A stretch of 64,000 nucleotides of DNA from Leptonema sp964619535 (GTDB taxonomy: Bacteria > Spirochaetota > Leptospiria > Leptospirales > Leptonemataceae), in assembly GCA_964619535.1 (NCBI GenBank), contig CAZUEX010000013.1, forward strand, positions 37,137 through 101,136, in the 5' to 3' direction. The notes below the pieces were generated by a model. The model saw only the letters and a list, made by a program, of their open reading frames with translations, made no database searches and had not been told where the DNA came from. The translations under genes and the position numbers were made by a program. Shown in pieces: positions 53,079-60,417 of this stretch (its first letter is position 1; each line of letters starts with the position of its first letter).

Positions 53079-54074
53079 TTACCGGGCACGGATGGCAGGA
53101 TACTGCGGATCAGGCAGGGAGTCTTCTGCTACAGGTTCAAACTCAGGCCGGTGTACGTACTCCGGAAAAAAGGGACTTTCATCAAAAAGCATCGGTCCGC
53201 CTCGCATGGCATTCAGCCCCTCCAGGTCTGCGGGCCACACACGCCTGAGAACCAGCGATCCGGGAAAACGCCTTTTGCATTCGCCCAGCTCTTCTCGCAG
53301 GGCCGTTTCTGCCTCTGGCGAGTCCGGTCCCATGCGAGCAATCATCTCACAGCGGTTCTGCCGTGCCACGACATCGTTTTCTGGAACGTTCATCAGGTCT
53401 ACAAAGGCAGCGATCAGGGATTGCAGCCCGGCCCTGGCGTGTGCAGGCATTTTCTGCAGGGTTTCTTTTCGCTTCGCTTCATCCATGATCCAGAACAGGC
53501 TTTTCTCTTCGGTGCGATTGCGGATCCCCTGCCCCAGACAGAGCAGGGCCAGAAAGCGGGCATGGCTGCGTACGGCTGCATCGTAGCGATCCGAGGTTTC
53601 GTTTTCTGCTGGTAGATCCTCGAGGATCTTGCCTGCCCGGTCTGCATTCGGTTGTTGAAGGCACCGTATGGCAGAGCGCAGACGCACGATATCGCGTCGA
53701 AAAAAACGCTCCGGCCCGACACGCTCGCCTGAAACAAGGTTCGCGCCATGCTCATAAAGTCCTGTGTCGAGATAGAGCACAAACAGATCACGACGAAGGT
53801 CGGGATCATCCAGTTCATCGACGACACGATTCATCAAAAACATGCCATCGACCATGGTTGCCGGCTCAAGCGACAGTATCGTACCGCGCAGGGCATCCAC
53901 CTCTGCGCTGTTTTGAAGGGAATCGATGCGGTTAATCAACTCCAATGCGCGTTCGAACTGCCCGGCCTGCAGCATATCCTCTGCATAGTCCAGTACAGCG
54001 CGCTGGCCGTCGCAGCCGGTGGCGGCCAGCCACAGTAGAAGAATCCCTGCAATGGCTTTCTTCTTCAATTTCAA
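53079..54074 (-). CDS. TPR-like lipoprotein of unknown function
   Basis: From TTG 54074, 331 residues. The TTG shares bases with the galE stop (TTGA), has GGGAG upstream, and gives KLKKKAIAGILLLWLAATGC as a clean lipoprotein signal; the open frame reaches GTG 54101 but would add a poor N-terminus. The mature protein is all-helical with TPR-like units (YAEDMLQAGQFERALELINR). No catalytic motif is seen. Probably an envelope scaffold. Confidence 0.75.
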   Translation of the reverse strand: MKLKKKAIAGILLLWLAATGCDGQRAVLDYAEDMLQAGQFERALELINRIDSLQNSAEVDALRGTILSLEPATMVDGMFLMNRVVDELDDPDLRRDLFVLYLDTGLYEHGANLVSGERVGPERFFRRDIVRLRSAIRCLQQPNADRAGKILEDLPAENETSDRYDAAVRSHARFLALLCLGQGIRNRTEEKSLFWIMDEAKRKETLQKMPAHARAGLQSLIAAFVDLMNVPENDVVARQNRCEMIARMGPDSPEAETALREELGECKRRFPGSLVLRRVWPADLEGLNAMRGGPMLFDESPFFPEYVHRPEFEPVAEDSLPDPQYPAIRAR

Positions 54075-55087
54075 TGGCGGATCTCCCGGTAGACCTTCCA
54101 CATCGATTCAATCAGGTCCTGCACATCAGACACTTCGGCCTTCCATCCCAGCGTTTCAAGTGCTTTCTTCGATGAAGCATAGAGGGCGGCCGGGTCGCCC
54201 GGACGACGGCCTGTAACCCTGGCAGGGATCGGCCGTCCGGTAATCCGTCGAGCCGCCTCAACGATCTCCTGCACCGATAATCCCTTTTCCGAACCAAGGT
54301 TCACCGTTACATCCTTTTCTTCTGAAAACAGATAGTCCATGGCCAGGATGTGTGCCCTTGCCAGATCATTTACATGAATATAATCCCTGATACACGTTCC
54401 ATCATCCGTATTATAGTCATTGCCAAAGATTTCCAGTTCCGGCCGTACACCGACGGCCACCTCCATAACGATGGGCAGCAGGTTCTGCGGCTGATTCTCA
54501 AGGCCTACCACCCTGCCTTTCAGGTCATAGCCGGCTGCATTGAAGTAGCGAAGAGAGGCATAACGCAGGGCACCGAGGCGGGAGTACCATTCCAGGGTAT
54601 CTTCGATAACCATCTTCGTATAGCCGTAAAAGTTGGCGGGAATACGTGGATGGTTTTCATCAAGCGGAATATATTGTGGATCACCGTAAACCGCTGCCGA
54701 GGACGAAAAGACAAAATTACGGATTCCGGCCTTTACCATCTCTTCGATCAGAAACAGGGTGCCGCGCAGATTGTTGTCACTGTATTTTACCGGATTCACC
54801 ATCGACTCGCCGGCAGCCTTGCTGGCAGCGAAATGAAAAATAACGTCCGGTTTACAGGCCAGGAATCGATTCAGGGCTTCGGAATCACGCACGTCGCCTT
54901 CGATAAGTGTGTATCGCGGATGCTCAAAGACATTCCTGCGATTGCCTGTGGAAAAGTTATCAAGCACGAAAACGTCAACATCACGCTCAAGCAACTCGGC
55001 CACGATATGCGACCCGATGTAGCCAGCACCACCGGTAATACCGACTTTCTTTCCTGTTTCAGCCATTGCCTGGATAAAAATTTCCAC
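54071..55087 (-). CDS. galE: UDP-glucose 4-epimerase
   Basis: A short-chain dehydrogenase-type epimerase with the NAD loop GITGGAGYIGSHIV, FVLDNFSTGNRRN, the catalytic Tyr-x-x-x-Lys in FYGYTKMVIED, and GDPAALYASSKKA near the end. Start at GTG 55087 (338 residues) or ATG 55066 (331 residues, beginning AETGKKVGITGGAG); the latter fits family lengths better. Makes UDP-galactose for LPS or glycans, matching the nearby nucleotide-sugar genes. Confidence 0.93.
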   Translation of the reverse strand: MEIFIQAMAETGKKVGITGGAGYIGSHIVAELLERDVDVFVLDNFSTGNRRNVFEHPRYTLIEGDVRDSEALNRFLACKPDVIFHFAASKAAGESMVNPVKYSDNNLRGTLFLIEEMVKAGIRNFVFSSSAAVYGDPQYIPLDENHPRIPANFYGYTKMVIEDTLEWYSRLGALRYASLRYFNAAGYDLKGRVVGLENQPQNLLPIVMEVAVGVRPELEIFGNDYNTDDGTCIRDYIHVNDLARAHILAMDYLFSEEKDVTVNLGSEKGLSVQEIVEAARRITGRPIPARVTGRRPGDPAALYASSKKALETLGWKAEVSDVQDLIESMWKVYREIRH

Positions 55088-55151
55088 TTTACGAGTCGGT
55101 AAAACACATTTTACTGTATGCAGGGCTCGTTGATTATGGCCCTGTTACGAA

Positions 55152-55343
55152 ATGAGCAACGGTGAAAAACGTCCAGAATTTATCGTAAGGGCCCGCGTGC
55201 GTTCCTACGTGAACAGGCATGACCTCAAGCTGTCCGAAGAGACGCTTGACGCACTCAATCGACGCGTTCAGTACATGGTTGATCGCGCCATTGAACGCAC
55301 CCATGCCAACAAACGGCTTACCGTCCGACCACACGATCTATAG
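55152..55343 (+). CDS. Bacterial histone-fold protein (63 residues)
   Basis: A single histone-fold protein. Helix 1 about 10-22 (FIVRARVRSYVNRHDL), helix 2 about 28-53 (SEETLDALNRRVQYMVDRAI), then the diagnostic loop KRLTVRPHDL. Arg55, Thr57 and Asp62 have the same spacing as Arg52, Thr54 and Asp59 of archaeal HMfB, whose Arg-Asp pair locks the fold. The chain ends right after the motif, with no full helix 3, as in Bdellovibrio and Leptospira histones. It is basic. Divergent from galE by 64 bases; the cupin gene starts seven bases after its stop. Confidence 0.88.
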   Translation: MSNGEKRPEFIVRARVRSYVNRHDLKLSEETLDALNRRVQYMVDRAIERTHANKRLTVRPHDL

Positions 55344-55350
55344 GATTCCC

Positions 55351-55761
55351 ATGTTTTCCACAGGCATCTCACTCTACAAATGGCCCCGCAAGGAGCCACC
55401 AACCGAAGAAACCGTGCGAGCAGAAATGGAAAAGCACGGCTTCCAGGTGTATGACCTGCAAACCGTGCCACCATGGTTTGAACGCAGCCGTCATGCGCAC
55501 GACTACACCGAGATACGCGGAGCGGTCGAAGGCGTCATTACGTTTCACTTCGATGACGGAGTCGTCACGATAGAGGCAGGAGACATCCTGATCATTCCTG
55601 GAGGCATGCCACATGAAGTGAAGGTTCATAACGACCGTCCCTTTCGCGCCTTTAAGGGTTCAGAGAATGGAAAGCGAAGCGTCAGCGAACTGGCTGACGG
55701 AAAAGGACGCATGGAAGAGCTACAGGCAGAAGGAACCTATGAAGGGAACTATGGCCAATAG
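55351..55761 (+). CDS. Cupin-domain protein
   Basis: A 136-residue single cupin. Metal ligands are visible: His48, His50, Glu54 in RHAHDYTEIRG, and His88 in IPGGMPHEV. The longer frame from 55219 overlaps the histone gene; ATG 55351 has AGGA upstream and gives the normal opening. A small dioxygenase or sugar-binding sensor is possible; no substrate can be read. Seven bases after the histone, seven before the HAD gene. Confidence 0.85.
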   Translation: MFSTGISLYKWPRKEPPTEETVRAEMEKHGFQVYDLQTVPPWFERSRHAHDYTEIRGAVEGVITFHFDDGVVTIEAGDILIIPGGMPHEVKVHNDRPFRAFKGSENGKRSVSELADGKGRMEELQAEGTYEGNYGQ

Positions 55762-55768
55762 GGATTCT

Positions 55769-56422
55769 ATGACAGCACCATTATTCGTTTTCGACCTTGA
55801 TGGCACCCTCGAAGACAGTCGTACCGACATGTCTCTCAGCGTAAACCGGGTTCGACGACTGTATGAACTGCCGGAACTTCCTGACGACCTGCTGCGTACG
55901 CTCGTCATACGTGGCATGGACTTTCTTTACAGAAGCTGTTTTCCAGAGATCTGTAAAGAAAACGAACCCATCCCCGATTCTCTGAAACAGAAATACGAGG
56001 TGGACTACGCTGCCCACATTAATGAACACACGGCCCTTTACCCGGGAATCGCCGAGGCCATCCAGGCCCTTGCAAAACGGGGCACCCTCATGGTATATAC
56101 CAACAAGCCCGAAGGACTGAGCAGGCTGCTCCTCGAAAGGCTGGAACTGCTACCCTGTTTTACCGAAGTCCTCGGCTGCGACAGTCATGCCAGAAGCAAG
56201 CCTGACCCTGCTCCGGTAGAAGAGGCCATGCGCAAACATGGCATCGCTCCCGAAGAACGCTTCGTCATCGGTGATTCGCAGGGCGACATGCAGCTGGCCG
56301 TGAACCTGCAGGCCACGGCCATATGGTGTAAGTGGGGCTATCAGCAGGATCCGCCTTCCAATCCGCCTCCCCAGGCCATTGCACGGCAGCCAGAGGATCT
56401 GCCGCAAATCCTGCTACACTGA
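55769..56422 (+). CDS. HAD-family phosphatase (phosphoglycolate-phosphatase-like)
   Basis: A 217-residue HAD hydrolase: motif I FDLDGTLEDS with Asp9 and Asp11, a helical C1 cap (about 17-85), motif II VYTNKP (Thr), Lys in RSKPDPAPVE, motif IV VIGDSQGDMQLA. Such enzymes remove phosphate from small metabolites such as phosphoglycolate. Start ATG 55769 with TAGGG upstream; the frame is open to 55667 but overlaps the cupin gene. Ends two bases from a convergent gene. Confidence 0.88.
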   Translation: MTAPLFVFDLDGTLEDSRTDMSLSVNRVRRLYELPELPDDLLRTLVIRGMDFLYRSCFPEICKENEPIPDSLKQKYEVDYAAHINEHTALYPGIAEAIQALAKRGTLMVYTNKPEGLSRLLLERLELLPCFTEVLGCDSHARSKPDPAPVEEAMRKHGIAPEERFVIGDSQGDMQLAVNLQATAIWCKWGYQQDPPSNPPPQAIARQPEDLPQILLH

Positions 56423-56423
56423 A

Positions 56424-57272
56424 TCAGAGCCCGATACGATAGGCAGCTGCTTCTGCTGCGAAGCGTCCGCCCAAAAAGCTCCATACAGGAAGCAGGTCAG
56501 CCCCTGTTGCCGCTGCTCCGGTAATGCTGTCAGCAGCGTTAGCCATGGCGGGCATAAACTCTTTCAGCTTCGTCGCTATGGTGTCCACGTGTCCCCTTGC
56601 CATACCGGCGTACTGGTCCATCATCGAGCTCATCCCATCCAGCATGCCCTGGGCATCGCCAATGGCACCGGCCCCAGGAATGGCAGAGAATTTTCCTTTG
56701 ATGTCGCCGCTGGCCTGCATGAGCTTACCGATTACCCCTGCCCCGGCATCGACGATGTTATCGGCAAAAGGAAGGGCTATCTCAACAGCACCGAAGTAGA
56801 TCAGCAGCTCCACCCCGGCAGGGATTTCTTTCAGGGCTTTCACACGATCTGCAACGCTGCCTGGCAAAAAGCGAAAGGTTGCAAAGGCAATGGCAAGTGC
56901 CTTCACTCCGGCATCCAGTGTTTGCTGTGGATCCGATTCAAACGTGCGCTGTGCAGAACCGCCCCCCATGCCAAACAGATTCAACACGTTCTTTAGCCCA
57001 GCGTAGCCGGCAAGAAGCTTGTCTCCGGTATCGATATAGCCAAGAACCGTTAAAGCAGACTGGAAGTCCTCGCCAGCGGCAATCTGCCGGGCCGTTGCCA
57101 GATCAGCCTCGGTAAAATCTGGTCGTACACGGCGCAGGCCATCCTCAAAGCTGTTATAGAATTGAAAGGCCGGTGAGCCGGGGACCACACCGTAAACGGC
57201 CTTTACGAGTTTTACCGTATAATCGTCTTCTGTATAAGGACCGAGCATCTGGTCGATTCGTTCCTGGGTCAT
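56424..57272 (-). CDS. Hypothetical helical protein (282 residues)
   Basis: No signal peptide and no family I recognise. The N-terminal third is soluble and acidic; the remainder is Ala/Gly/Met-rich with amphipathic or weakly hydrophobic helices (FGAVEIALPFADNIVDAGAG, MLDGMSSMMDQYAGM), perhaps membrane-associated. A strong GGAGG ribosome site precedes ATG 57272. It is divergent from the B12-regulator gene and shares the 232-base intergenic region with it. Confidence 0.7.
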   Translation of the reverse strand: MTQERIDQMLGPYTEDDYTVKLVKAVYGVVPGSPAFQFYNSFEDGLRRVRPDFTEADLATARQIAAGEDFQSALTVLGYIDTGDKLLAGYAGLKNVLNLFGMGGGSAQRTFESDPQQTLDAGVKALAIAFATFRFLPGSVADRVKALKEIPAGVELLIYFGAVEIALPFADNIVDAGAGVIGKLMQASGDIKGKFSAIPGAGAIGDAQGMLDGMSSMMDQYAGMARGHVDTIATKLKEFMPAMANAADSITGAAATGADLLPVWSFLGGRFAAEAAAYRIGL

Positions 57273-57431
57273 AGCTGCCTCCGCTGGCTTTAAAATGAGA
57301 AGGCTTCATACTCAGCGCAAAGAGGGTTCCGTCCAGCATTTTTCTCACAACGGGAATTGGCCGGTACATCTTGCTGATACCGGCCTGCCGGGCAGTCTAA
57401 CCGCTGATCATACAGCGGGCAGGATACTTGC

Positions 57432-57458
57432 CTGAACATATTCTATATGTCTGAACAT
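57432..57458. promoter_or_regulatory. Candidate operator upstream of the B12-type regulator
   Basis: A perfect palindrome ACATAT-TCT-ATATGT (57436-57450) lies inside a direct repeat of CTGAACAT (57432-57439 and 57451-57458, period 19 bp), about 50-70 bases before the regulator's GTG. A TATACT hexamer at 57485-57490 could be the -10. Position and symmetry suit autoregulation by a MerR-type dimer or tetramer. Confidence 0.5.
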
Positions 57459-57504
57459 TCAAAAAAACCTTCGACTTTCTGTTTTATACTGCTACATTGA
57501 GAGA

Positions 57505-58293
57505 GTGAAGTTCCTGGTAAAAGACCTATCCCGCCTGACCGGACTCTCTGCCGCCCGCATACGCAAGTGGCAGGAACGCTTCCGGATCCTTACGCCTGTA
57601 CAGGCTGAAAACGGCTATTATTACTATGATAACGATGACCTGCGCATTCTGCTGAATATTCAGGAACGACTCGACGCCGGTTCAAAACTCAAAGCGATCG
57701 TAAAGCTAAACCGCAGCGATCTGCTTTCTTCAGAGGCCCTGTTCAACCAGGAAGAATGGAACATCCTGAATGCCATATCCAGAAACCAGTTCCGGGCCCT
57801 TGAATCGCATCTAAACGATGCCCTGCTCGACCTTTCCCTCGTGCAGTGGATCCGGCTCCATGTTCATCCGGTCATCCTGCTCACAGGGAATGCCTGGAAC
57901 AAAGGCATTCTTTCTGTGGCCGATGAACATGCCTTCTCGCACTGGCTGCACGGTTACATACTGGCAAGGATCGAGCCCCTGCAGGCTGACGGTCCGCCCA
58001 TCTGGCTGGTTGCAACCTTTCCGGGGGATGAGCATGAGCTGGGCGCTCTGCTGCACTATGCTAGACTCCTTTACTATCACATCCCCGCCCGGTTTTGCGG
58101 AATGCTTCGCGAAGAGCATCTGATCAAAGAACTGAAGAAGAAGCATTATCGCACCGTAAGCATCTCTCTTGTGATTCCGCGCAAGCCAGAGGAGATCACA
58201 AGGCTGAGGCAACGTATACGACAGGAAACCCACGTACGACGCATCCACTTCGGTGGCAACGGATACAAAAGGATGATGGCCAATGCAGGTTGA
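57505..58293 (+). CDS. CarH/LitR-type MerR regulator with B12-binding domain
   Basis: A 262-residue regulator: MerR DNA-binding domain 1-70 (SRLTGLSAARIRKWQERF), helical bundle about 75-155, Rossmann-like cobalamin domain about 165-262. Trp131, Glu141 and His142 in WNKGILSVADEH, and His177 in PGDEHELG, fall at the same numbers as Trp131, Glu141, His142 and the cobalt ligand His177 of Thermus CarH, which represses in the dark with adenosyl-B12 and releases DNA in light. Position 132 is Asn, not the His that replaces adenosyl after light in Thermus. GTG start with GAGAG upstream. It overlaps the next gene by 11 bases. Confidence 0.85.
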   Translation: MKFLVKDLSRLTGLSAARIRKWQERFRILTPVQAENGYYYYDNDDLRILLNIQERLDAGSKLKAIVKLNRSDLLSSEALFNQEEWNILNAISRNQFRALESHLNDALLDLSLVQWIRLHVHPVILLTGNAWNKGILSVADEHAFSHWLHGYILARIEPLQADGPPIWLVATFPGDEHELGALLHYARLLYYHIPARFCGMLREEHLIKELKKKHYRTVSISLVIPRKPEEITRLRQRIRQETHVRRIHFGGNGYKRMMANAG

Positions 58294-59584
58294 TGATTTA
58301 AACAGAGGACAGAGACCGTCACTGGCAATCATCGGCAGCGGCATCTCGGGGATGGGAGCGGCCTATTACCTGCGACATGACTATGACATTACCGTCTTCG
58401 AAAAAGAAAAGAGGCCGGGCGGTCATACAAATACCATTACAGTCGAAGAAGACCATGGAATGGTGCCGGTAGATACGGGCTTCATCGTCTTCAACCATGC
58501 CACCTATCCCAACCTGCTCGCACTCTTTACAGAGCTGCAGATTCAAACGCATCCGGCCTCGATGGGCTTCTCCGTGTGGAATCGCACAACGGACCTGCAG
58601 TACTGTGGATCAGGCCTGTCAGGCCTCTTCGCCATGCGCCGGAATCTACTGCGTCCCTCGTATTATCGCTTCCTGCTTGAAATGAACCGGTTCAACGAAC
58701 AGGCAGCCATCGATCTTGAGTCAGGCCTGCTCGATCAGAGCCACCTTACCATGCAAGAGTACCTGAACCTGCGGGGATTTTCAAGAGAGTTCAACAACAA
58801 CTACATCCTTCCTATGAGCTCTGCTATCTGGTCCACGCCCGTCGAGCAGATGATGGACTTCCCGGCCATTACGCTTATACGTTTCTTTAAGAATCACGGC
58901 CTTCTCGGACTCAATGCAAACCATCAATGGTATTCGGTGGAGGGCGGGAGTCGAACCTACATCGATCGCATTCGTTCGTTGCTTAACAGCGATGTGCGCT
59001 GTGCAGAGCCGGTACTTCGCGTAGAACGCCTTGCAGCAGGAGGCGTGGCCCTGGAAACATCACACCGACGTTACAGCTTTGATGCGGTCATCATGGCCGG
59101 CCATGCACCCGATATGCTGCGCATACTCAGCGCAGCCACAGACCTGGAACGCCAGGTTCTATCTCAGTTCCGCTATCATCCGAACAGGGCCATTCTGCAT
59201 ACCGATGAATCCGTCATGCCTCCTTTAAGAAGGATCTGGTCTGCATGGAACCACAAGATCGACGGACAGAGTCAGGCAACCATCTATCACATGAACCAGC
59301 TGCAGCGCCTGCCAGCCGGAAAGAACTATTTCGTATCGATCAATGAATTCCAGGAAGTCCGAGAAGAGAACATCATCTGCCAGATCGACTACGAGCATCC
59401 ACTTTTCGACCAGGCATCGGTGCGGGCCCAGACACGATTCGATGAACTGAACCAGGACGGACCTGTATACTTTGCCGGAGCCTACTCCGGTCATGGCTTT
59501 CATGAAGATGGCCTGCGCTCTGCCCTGAAGATCGTAAAACGACTGGCAAACAGAACGGCTGCCACCGAGGCCGGCAGGTACTGA
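58283..59584 (+). CDS. FAD-dependent amine-oxidase-type oxidoreductase
   Basis: A 433-residue flavoprotein: FAD loop AIIGSGISGMGAAYYL (about 15-30) with FEKEKRPGGHTNTI, then PVDTGFIVFN, and a C-terminal FAD-contact VYFAGAYSGHGFHEDGLRSA. This is the amine-oxidase/desaturase group found beside DUF1365 and Cfa-like genes in LitR-controlled and singlet-oxygen-controlled operons. The substrate is probably a membrane acyl chain, by context. Ends one base before DUF1365. Confidence 0.88.
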   Translation: MQVDDLNRGQRPSLAIIGSGISGMGAAYYLRHDYDITVFEKEKRPGGHTNTITVEEDHGMVPVDTGFIVFNHATYPNLLALFTELQIQTHPASMGFSVWNRTTDLQYCGSGLSGLFAMRRNLLRPSYYRFLLEMNRFNEQAAIDLESGLLDQSHLTMQEYLNLRGFSREFNNNYILPMSSAIWSTPVEQMMDFPAITLIRFFKNHGLLGLNANHQWYSVEGGSRTYIDRIRSLLNSDVRCAEPVLRVERLAAGGVALETSHRRYSFDAVIMAGHAPDMLRILSAATDLERQVLSQFRYHPNRAILHTDESVMPPLRRIWSAWNHKIDGQSQATIYHMNQLQRLPAGKNYFVSINEFQEVREENIICQIDYEHPLFDQASVRAQTRFDELNQDGPVYFAGAYSGHGFHEDGLRSALKIVKRLANRTAATEAGRY

Positions 59585-59585
59585 T

Positions 59586-60416
59586 ATGCATGCCCTCTTT
59601 GATACCGTGGTGACGCATCACCGCACTTCTGAAAAGGCTGCCGTTCAACCGCACTCCCTGCGCATGAAAACCTATATGTTCTTGCTGGATCTTGATCAGA
59701 TGGACCAAACCGGTCCGATGGTGTCGATCAACCATTTTAACATCTTCGCTTTCTATGACAGAGACCATCTGAAGTTTCTGCCCGCATCCGGTGAAAAAAC
59801 GGCAGACCGGGTACGTGGTGTCATCCGCCGTGCCGGTTATACTGAGCCTGAACAGATTCTACTGCTTACGAATCTGCGCCTGCTTGGATATGTATTCAAT
59901 CCCGTATCGTTCTACTTCTGTTACAGTGACCAACGCCTGCAGGTCGTTTTGGCCGAGGTAAACAACACCTTTGGCGAGCAGCATGCCATTCTGATCCCCT
60001 GCAAACCCGATAACAGAGGGTTTATGCGCTTCCAGGCCAGAAAAAACTTTTATGTTTCTCCCTTCTTGAAGCATGACACAGAACTGTTTTTCCATTTTAA
60101 AGACATCCGCTCAGAGCAGCTTTTCTTTTTGATAGATTCCGGTTATGCAAACAACGAGAAGAAAGAGATCCTGCTTCGCACCAGCCTGATCGGGAAACGC
60201 AGAGCCTACACAACGAGAACGATTCTTTACGAGTTCTTCCGGGTGCCCTTGTTGACCTTTCGCATTATCGCAGCCATACACTGGCATGCCCTGCGCCTCT
60301 ACTTGAAGAAGATCCCCTTCTATAGCAAAGACGATTCTGATGCAGAAATCGAACAGAGAGCGACTGAAAAAGCACGGTCATACCAACCCAAAAGAATAGC
60401 AAGAAGAGAAACGTAG
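59586..60416 (+). CDS. DUF1365-family protein
   Basis: A 276-residue protein with the DUF1365 signature: LRLLGYVFNPVSFYFCY, VLAEVNNTFGEQHAI, and RFQARKNFYVSPF. No membrane anchor at the N-terminus; one hydrophobic stretch (about 222-240) may touch the membrane. The biochemical role of the family is not established, but it is almost always between an FAD oxidoreductase and a Cfa-like methyltransferase, as here (1-base spacing on each side). Confidence 0.9.
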   Translation: MHALFDTVVTHHRTSEKAAVQPHSLRMKTYMFLLDLDQMDQTGPMVSINHFNIFAFYDRDHLKFLPASGEKTADRVRGVIRRAGYTEPEQILLLTNLRLLGYVFNPVSFYFCYSDQRLQVVLAEVNNTFGEQHAILIPCKPDNRGFMRFQARKNFYVSPFLKHDTELFFHFKDIRSEQLFFLIDSGYANNEKKEILLRTSLIGKRRAYTTRTILYEFFRVPLLTFRIIAAIHWHALRLYLKKIPFYSKDDSDAEIEQRATEKARSYQPKRIARRET

Positions 60417-60417
60417 T

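Noticed and set aside
58945..58960. tRNA-like T-loop sequence (AGTCGAACC)
   Set aside because: It lies in the FAD oxidoreductase coding frame and no acceptor or anticodon stems could be found around it.
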